Of a stretch of DNA of 27,834 nt, positions 23,146 to 27,834 are shown piece by piece. The notes under the pieces are model-generated. The model did no database searches, was not told where the DNA came from, and saw only the letters and a program-made list of their open reading frames with translations. Numbering within the stretch: position 1 is the first letter of the stretch; each line of letters opens with the position of its first letter. This DNA is from DASUPK01 sp036520315 (GTDB lineage Bacteria; Actinomycetota; Thermoleophilia; Solirubrobacterales; 70-9): the NCBI GenBank assembly GCA_036520315.1, contig DATDJZ010000151.1:1-27834 (forward strand). Reading direction: 5' to 3'. Both the position numbers and the translations under genes were made by a program.

Positions 23146-25227
23146 CTAAGCGGCCTTCAGCGTCGCGCCCGCGTCGACCCGCAGCTCCTGCGCGATCGCC
23201 TCACGGGCGGACTCCGGCTCGAGGACGACGAACTCGCCGGCCCCCTTGAGGATCTCCCGGAGCAGCCAGTCCGTGCTCCCGTAGGGGACCTCGATGACGA
23301 CCGCCTCGTCGGCGAGCTCCTCGATCACGGTGTGCTCCTCGCGCGCCCAACGGGCCCTCTCGGGTGAGACCCAGACGCGGGCAACCTCCGCGGCGGGAAC
23401 GTTCTCGCCGGAGAGCCAGGTTCCCTCGATCGCGGCGATCTCCTCGACCTCGGGCCTGGGCTCGAAGGCCTCCTTCGAGATCTCGGCTTCCTTGATCCGG
23501 TCGAGCCGGAAGTGGCGGACGTCCTCGCGGCGGCGGTCATAGGAGGCGACGTACCAGCCCTCCGGCCCGTTGGCGAGCTGGTAGGGCTCGATCTCGCGCT
23601 TGGTGAACTCGTCCTCGTTCTCCTTGTAGTAGTGGATCGAGAGAACCCGGCGACCCTCGATCGCCTTGTTCACTTGGCGCGCGACGTCGGAGTCATCGCC
23701 GCCCGACGCGGCGATCTCGAGGCCCTCCTCGGACGGGTCGTGGCCGAGCGCGCCGACGATCTTCTTCCGGGCGCTCGCCAGGCCGCTCTGCGGGAGGTGG
23801 TCTCCGAACAGGTCGATTGCGGCGACGAGCGCCTTCGCCTCGAGCGGCAGCAGGCGCGCGGGGCGGGAGAAGTTGTCGCCGTAGGGCTCGGCGTCGACCT
23901 CGATCTCGTCCCCCTGCAGCTCCGCGTAGAGCACGTAGGTTCCCCCGCCGAAGTTGACGACGTTGAGCAGGTCGATGTCGTCGCGCAGCTCCTCCTCGCT
24001 GACGTGTAGCCGCTCCGTGACGTCGGCAACCGGCAATCGGGAATCGCCCTTGGCGGACTCGATCAGCATTCCGGCGAGCGTCACCAGGCGGGCGAAGCGC
24101 TCCGGGCGGATCGAGGACTCCGAACGCCCGTTGGAGCGCGCGGAGCGAGGCGCGGGCGGCACGGTCCGCACCACCTCGGCTGGGTCGAAGTCGGAGGAGT
24201 GGCGCTCTGTGAGCAGCTCGAGCCGCTCGGCGACCTCCTCGGCGAGTTCGGGCGGGTCGAGCACGGTGACGTTCTGCCGCCAGTGCAGGACCCAGGCGAC
24301 CATCTGGCGGCTGGAGGCGTATTCGGTCTCGAAGATCCTGCCCTTGCCGGGGGAGCCGTCCCCGCGGCCGGGGTTCCTGAATTCCCCGTAGCCGCCGAAG
24401 TCGCGCTCCACCAGCCAGGCGACCCGGTCGCGGAAGAAGACTTTCGCGTCTCCCTGGATCTCACCGAGCTGCCACTCGGCACGGCGGGCGTAGTCCCGGC
24501 GATCGAAGTCCTCCGGCGGCGAGAAGTCGTGCTCGGCCTTGGAGGCGTAGGAGACCTTGCCGCGGATCCGCGAGAGGCGGAAGACGCGCACCGCGCCCCG
24601 TTCGTGGGAGTGGCCGATCAAATAGAACTGGCCGCCCCGATAGACCAGGTGGTAGGGGTCGATCTTGCGCTTCTCCTCCGAGTCTCGCTCGATCGTGTAG
24701 TAGGTGAACTCGATCGTCTTTCGCCGGGAGATCGCGGTCTCGATCTTGGAGAGCCGCTGGGAGACCTCTGCACCGTCGGCCTTGGCGGTCATCCGCACCT
24801 CGACGGAGGACTGCTCCGGCGCGGTCAGCGGGCTCGGGCGTCCCCAGGAGACCTGCTGCAACGCCAGCCGCAGCGGCTCCGCGTAAGCGAACTCGCCGTC
24901 CAGCAGGTGCAGCGCCGTCTGCAGCGCCGCGAGCTCGTCGTCGCCGAAGCGGATCTCGGGCAGGTAGTAGTTCTCAGGGGGCAGGGAGTAGAGCTCTGAC
25001 TCGTAGCCCTGCATGCTCTCGCCGGGCTTCTCGACCTGCAGGGTGATCCCGAGGGCGTCGAGCTCCGCGCGGTCGGCATAGAAGCGGCGCGCGAAGGCGT
25101 CGTCGTTCATGTCGCTGTACCCCTCCACCTCACGCTTGATCTCGAGCGCCGAGGTAGGCCTGCCCTGGGCCATGAGGTAGGAGATCAGCGAGAGCTGTCG
25201 GATCAGCTTCTCGGTGTCCTTGGCCAT
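23146..25227 (-). CDS. pafBC: Fused PafB-PafC, WYL-domain DNA-damage regulator
   Basis: 693 residues made of two tandem HTH-WYL-WCX units. Unit 1: winged helix at about 5-75 (LIRQLSLISYLMAQGRPTSA), WYL domain near 188-225 with DPYHLVYRGGQFYLIGHS and VFRLSRI, then a C-terminal WCX domain to about 350. After a linker rich in Ser/Arg (about 360-372), unit 2 repeats this: helix-turn-helix about 375-430 (LPVADVTERLHVSEEELRDD), WYL about 555-600 with EPYQLANGPEGWYVASY and HFRLDRI, and WCX to the end. PafB and PafC are separate genes in mycobacteria, where the pair activates the LexA-independent DNA-damage response; fused forms are known (e.g. Arthrobacter). Proteasome-accessory genes (pafA, prc) are not adjacent here. 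ATG at 25227; no clear ribosome binding site. Confidence 0.93.
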   Translation of the reverse strand: MAKDTEKLIRQLSLISYLMAQGRPTSALEIKREVEGYSDMNDDAFARRFYADRAELDALGITLQVEKPGESMQGYESELYSLPPENYYLPEIRFGDDELAALQTALHLLDGEFAYAEPLRLALQQVSWGRPSPLTAPEQSSVEVRMTAKADGAEVSQRLSKIETAISRRKTIEFTYYTIERDSEEKRKIDPYHLVYRGGQFYLIGHSHERGAVRVFRLSRIRGKVSYASKAEHDFSPPEDFDRRDYARRAEWQLGEIQGDAKVFFRDRVAWLVERDFGGYGEFRNPGRGDGSPGKGRIFETEYASSRQMVAWVLHWRQNVTVLDPPELAEEVAERLELLTERHSSDFDPAEVVRTVPPAPRSARSNGRSESSIRPERFARLVTLAGMLIESAKGDSRLPVADVTERLHVSEEELRDDIDLLNVVNFGGGTYVLYAELQGDEIEVDAEPYGDNFSRPARLLPLEAKALVAAIDLFGDHLPQSGLASARKKIVGALGHDPSEEGLEIAASGGDDSDVARQVNKAIEGRRVLSIHYYKENEDEFTKREIEPYQLANGPEGWYVASYDRRREDVRHFRLDRIKEAEISKEAFEPRPEVEEIAAIEGTWLSGENVPAAEVARVWVSPERARWAREEHTVIEELADEAVVIEVPYGSTDWLLREILKGAGEFVVLEPESAREAIAQELRVDAGATLKAA

Positions 25228-25236
25228 CCCGGAGGC

Positions 25237-25264
25237 AGCATAGACCCGACCCCTTGACGCCCAA
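25237..25264 (-). promoter_or_regulatory. Possible pafBC promoter
   Basis: Minus strand: -35 TTGGGC (25259-25264, the same hexamer as at groES), 16-base spacer, -10 TATGCT (25237-25242; fits TAnnnT), nine bases before the ATG, giving a leader of two or three bases. Confidence 0.4.
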
Positions 25265-25277
25265 TCCGCAGCATTAA

Positions 25278-25307
25278 GGATCAGAGATCCAAATGCGCAA
25301 TTTGCGC
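25278..25307. repeat. Two adjacent palindromes downstream of yhaM-like gene
   Basis: GGATC-AGA-GATCC (25278-25290) and GCGCAA-T-TTGCGC (25295-25307), close together in the 95-base gap between the OB/HD exonuclease stop and pafBC. They could terminate the former or be operators for the latter; nothing in the sequence decides. Confidence 0.45.
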
Positions 25308-25322
25308 GTGCGTTTGCCCCGG

Positions 25323-26339
25323 CTAAGCGGCGCGCGAGCGGAAGAAGGCCGAGGCGTCGATGCCGCGGTCGAAGCGTGACCAGCTCTCCCCATCGGCGAG
25401 CTCGCGCTCCAGCCGGTCGAAGCTACCGAGCTTGCCGCCAAGATTGTCGATCGCATGCACCAGCGTCGCCTCGCGGGTGGCCGGTACGACCGGCGAGCCG
25501 TGCTCGAGCTGCCCGTGGTGGGAGAGGATGATGTGCAGGATCGCCTGGGCGAGGTCCGGATCGAAATCCTCGATCCGCTCGATCTCGCGCCGCACCTTGT
25601 AGTAGCCGCGCGGGATCTCACCCTCGAGGCGGCCAGCGTCGGTCAGCTCGATCGCGAGCGGGTCGTCGTTGTAGGCCTCGGTCTTGCCGATGTCGTGCAG
25701 CATTGCTGCGGTGACCGCGATCTCGCGGTCGATGCCTGGGAAGAAGTTGGCTGCCGCGCTCACCGCCTGGGCGACCGACAGGGTGTGCTCGAGCAGTCCC
25801 CCGGCGTATGCCTGGTGGTAGTGCTTGGCCGCGGGCGCCTCGCGGAAGCGCGACCAGGACTCGGTGCCGGGCGCGAAGAAGCGATCGAGCAGCTCGCGCA
25901 GGGCGGGGCTCTGCACGGTTGTGATCAGCTCTCGCAGGTCCGCCTCGAGCAGGTCAATGGCCCGCGCCGGCCGCTCGGCCAGCTGCTCGGCGGCGTACTC
26001 GCCGGGGCCGGCGGGGCGCACCGCGGCGAGCTTGATCTGCGGGCCGAACTGGGGATGGACCGAGAAGCTCCCGCTGACCAGGACGACCGAGCCGGGCGCG
26101 CAGACCTCGAAGCACTCGGCCACCGCTTCCCAGGCGACCGCCGGGACCGTCCCGGTCCTGTCGGCCAGCACGATCCGCAGGTAGTGCTCACCGTTGCGCT
26201 TCTGGCGGCGCTCCCTCTCGCGCACCACGAAGGCGCCGCCGACCTCGTCACCGTCCGAGAGCTCGCGCAGCAGGACGGGCGGCGCGGGGGGTGGCGCGCC
26301 GCCGTTTCCGTTCTCGAAGAGGGTCTCAGCCATCACCAT
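25323..26339 (-). CDS. YhaM-like OB-fold/HD-domain 3'-5' exoribonuclease
   Basis: 338 residues. An N-terminal disordered Pro/Gly stretch (10-22) precedes an OB-fold (about 30-108: GGAFVVRERERRQKRNGEHYLRIVLADRTG) and a C-terminal HD domain with the metal-binding pattern His185 (GGLLEHTLSV), His215-Asp216 (AAMLHDIGKTEAY), His274/His275 (ILSHHGQLEHGS) and Asp298 (HAIDNLGGKL). This OB+HD architecture and the LEHT, LHDIGK and SHHG motifs are those of YhaM/Cbf1, a manganese- or cobalt-dependent exonuclease best known from Firmicutes; the usual length is ~314. Three in-frame starts lie close together (26339, 26336, 26333) without a ribosome binding site; a TACTTT element (26343-26348) would place a leaderless start at the GTG or second ATG. 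Transcribed divergently from the LtrA gene. Confidence 0.88.
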   Translation of the reverse strand: MVMAETLFENGNGGAPPPAPPVLLRELSDGDEVGGAFVVRERERRQKRNGEHYLRIVLADRTGTVPAVAWEAVAECFEVCAPGSVVLVSGSFSVHPQFGPQIKLAAVRPAGPGEYAAEQLAERPARAIDLLEADLRELITTVQSPALRELLDRFFAPGTESWSRFREAPAAKHYHQAYAGGLLEHTLSVAQAVSAAANFFPGIDREIAVTAAMLHDIGKTEAYNDDPLAIELTDAGRLEGEIPRGYYKVRREIERIEDFDPDLAQAILHIILSHHGQLEHGSPVVPATREATLVHAIDNLGGKLGSFDRLERELADGESWSRFDRGIDASAFFRSRAA

Positions 26340-26425
26340 TTGAAAGTAGAGGCGGACCCGGACCGAACTCTCCGCCGAGCGCCGCCCCGACGGGCCCGAA
26401 ATCCGCGATCAGGCAAGCTCTAAGG

Positions 26426-27592
26426 GTGGAGACAGCCGCGCCGCATCGGGAGGAAGAGCTTCGGGTCTCGTCGATCGAGCTCTTCTTCGACCTCGTCTTC
26501 GTCTTCACGATCACGCAGCTGACCGCCCTTCTGGCCGCCAAGCCCGACGGGGAGTCCCTCGCTCAGATCGTCCTGATGCTGAGCGCGATCTGGTGGATGT
26601 ACGCCGGCTTCGCCTGGCTCACGAACGCGGTGCCCCCCGATCGGACGGCGCTGCGCCTGCCTCTGCTCGCCGGAATGGCCGCGTTCTTCGCGATCTCGCT
26701 GAGCATCCCGACCGCTTTCACGGAGAACGGCGTTGTCTTCGCCTGCGCGTACCTGGTTGTGATCGCGGTGCACACGGTGCTCTACATGCAGTCAGCCAGC
26801 TGGTCGGTGGCCGGTGTCTGGAGCTTCGCGCGAATGAACGTCGTCGCCGGTACGCTGATCCTGGTGGGGGCGATCATCGGGGGCGCCGCCGAATACGCGC
26901 TCTGGGGCGTCGCGGTGGCGATCTTTGCGATCACCCCCGCCCTGGTGCCCGAGGAGGCGGGTTGGATCCGGCCCTCCCATTTCGTCGAGCGCCACGGCCT
27001 GGTGGTGATGGTCGCCCTGGGCGAGTCCGTGGTCGCGGTCGGGATCGGCGCCTCCGGACTCGACATCACCTGGCAGCTGATGGCCGTGGCGATCCTGGGG
27101 CTCACCCTGAGCACGGAGCTCTGGTGGGTCTACTTCCTGGCGGACCAAGACGAGGCGGAGGATGCCCTGCGCGCCATGACCCCGACCAAGCGCGAGTTCT
27201 ACGCGGCGAACGTCGCCTACTACTGGGCCCACCTGCTGATCCTGCTCGGGATCGTCTGCATCGCCGCGGCGCTCGAGCACGCGATCGGACATGCCTTCGA
27301 TCCGCTCAGCTTCGCCCGCGCCCTCGCGCTGGGAGGCGGGACCGCCATCTACCTCGCCGGGCATGCGCTCTTCCGGCGCGCACTCGGCCTCCCCTTCAAG
27401 CCCTGGCGCGCGGTCGCGCTGGTGCTCGCGCTCGCGACGATCGCCCTCGGTCCGACGACCTCGGCGCTGGCTCAGCTCGCTGTGCTGGTTGCCGCACTGG
27501 GGGCCTGCATCGCGGTTGAGGACGTGACCTCCGCGAGGACCGCGGGCCGCTCCCAGACCCGGTTGCGCCCCTCCGACTTGGCCTCGCCGTAA
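26426..27592 (+). CDS. ltrA: Low temperature requirement A (LtrA) family membrane protein
   Basis: 388 residues, integral membrane protein with about ten predicted hydrophobic helices. The N-terminal VSSIELFFDLVFVFTITQLT is the LtrA family signature. Other seen elements: HFVERHGLVVMVALGESVVAVGIG (about 190-213, the conserved H-x-x-E-R and G-E-S motifs) and LWWVYF near residue 233. The founding member was identified as needed for growth of Listeria at low temperature; the molecular function is not known. Start taken as GTG at 26426, giving the family N-terminus; the open frame continues upstream, but that part is low-complexity and lies over the divergent yhaM-like gene's 5' end. No strong ribosome binding site is visible. 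The gap 26340-26425 should hold both promoters. Confidence 0.9.
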   Translation: METAAPHREEELRVSSIELFFDLVFVFTITQLTALLAAKPDGESLAQIVLMLSAIWWMYAGFAWLTNAVPPDRTALRLPLLAGMAAFFAISLSIPTAFTENGVVFACAYLVVIAVHTVLYMQSASWSVAGVWSFARMNVVAGTLILVGAIIGGAAEYALWGVAVAIFAITPALVPEEAGWIRPSHFVERHGLVVMVALGESVVAVGIGASGLDITWQLMAVAILGLTLSTELWWVYFLADQDEAEDALRAMTPTKREFYAANVAYYWAHLLILLGIVCIAAALEHAIGHAFDPLSFARALALGGGTAIYLAGHALFRRALGLPFKPWRAVALVLALATIALGPTTSALAQLAVLVAALGACIAVEDVTSARTAGRSQTRLRPSDLASP

Positions 27593-27623
27593 ACCCGAAC
27601 TGGACCTTGGTGCAGGCGTCGCT

Positions 27624-27638
27624 GGGCGGAAACGTCCC
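27624..27638. terminator. Weak hairpin between convergent ltrA and nfo
   Basis: GGGCG-GAAA-CG-T-CCC: a five-pair stem with a GAAA tetraloop and one bulged T, in the 45-base gap between convergent genes. A possible shared terminator; weak. Confidence 0.3.
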
Positions 27639-27834
27639 TAGGCGAGCGCGGTGCGCACGAACTCGAGATCGGCCCGGATGTCCTGGGGTCCACCCGGGGT
27701 CTCGACGACGACGGGCGGCCCCGCGGCCCTGATCATCTCGCGCAGCACCTCTGGCCCGATCTGGCCCCTGCCCAGGTTGGCGTGGCGGTCCGCGCCGGTC
27801 CCAGGCGGGTCCCGCGAATCGTTCGCATGGAGCA
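27638..27834 (-). CDS. nfo: Endonuclease IV (AP endonuclease), C-terminal fragment at window edge
   Basis: The last ~65 residues of a TIM-barrel AP endonuclease that cuts DNA at abasic sites. The N-terminal part is beyond the right edge. Seen: LHANDSRDPPGTGADRHANL, matching the family block around H-x-N-D-S and G-x-D-R-H, with residues equivalent to the zinc ligands His216, Asp229 and His231 of E. coli Nfo; then GRGQIGPEVL and VVVETPGG, with the ligand Glu261 equivalent. The protein ends FVRTALA at TAG 27638-27640. The partner substrate pathway (base excision repair) fits the nearby nei-like gene and pafBC, though they are not in one operon. Confidence 0.93.
   Translation of the reverse strand, partial: LHANDSRDPPGTGADRHANLGRGQIGPEVLREMIRAAGPPVVVETPGGPQDIRADLEFVRTALA

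Overview
The window is a GC-rich, gene-dense chromosomal segment of a bacterium. I place it in the Actinomycetota, possibly Thermoleophilia/Solirubrobacterales. The reasons are the GC-rich codon use with GTG starts, the lhr-nei pair, a fused PafB-PafC regulator, an MMPL exporter, PPOX and LtrA proteins, and several promoters so close to the start codon that the mRNAs should be leaderless. The class-level placement is inference. No tRNA, rRNA, CRISPR array, transposase or phage gene was seen, and no gene-free stretch exceeds 300 bases.

Left edge (1-1690, minus strand): groES followed by groEL (its C-terminus runs off the window), with a clear promoter and a CIRCE operator for the HrcA repressor. 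Next (1687-9330, minus): a run of closely packed genes in transcription order lhr helicase, Nei-type DNA glycosylase, Crp/Fnr regulator, protein-L-isoaspartate methyltransferase, ASCH protein, SRPBCC protein. Upstream of lhr lie motif copies spaced by 22 bp and a perfect 17-bp inverted repeat. An MMPL exporter occupies 9433-11649.

The region 11836-15543 (minus) is a complete dTDP-L-rhamnose operon in the order rmlA-rmlD-rmlB-rmlC. Every junction is a 4-base start/stop overlap, and a hairpin terminator follows. Upstream of it is a secreted protein with RTX-type calcium-binding repeats. The region 16448-20057 (minus) carries an MBL-fold hydrolase, a penicillin-acylase-family Ntn hydrolase and a PPOX-family protein. 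Divergent from these, 20077-22210 (plus) is an ArsR-controlled operon (arsR, AHSA1/SRPBCC, SMP-30 lactonase-like, VOC protein) with a near-consensus promoter and an inverted repeat between -35 and -10.

The right part holds a dienelactone hydrolase, the fused PafBC DNA-damage regulator, a YhaM-like OB/HD exoribonuclease (all minus), an LtrA membrane protein (plus) and the C-terminal end of endonuclease IV (minus, cut by the window).

The most interesting signals are: (1) a three-copy repeat at gene 3' ends whose hairpin stems covary while flanks stay conserved, one copy supplying the end of a coding sequence; (2) tandem 22-bp-spaced motifs before lhr that resemble the RecA-NDp motif bound by PafBC, itself encoded in the window; (3) a Nei-family glycosylase with Ala in place of the catalytic N-terminal Pro; and (4) an MBL hydrolase with Asp in place of the second metal-binding His.
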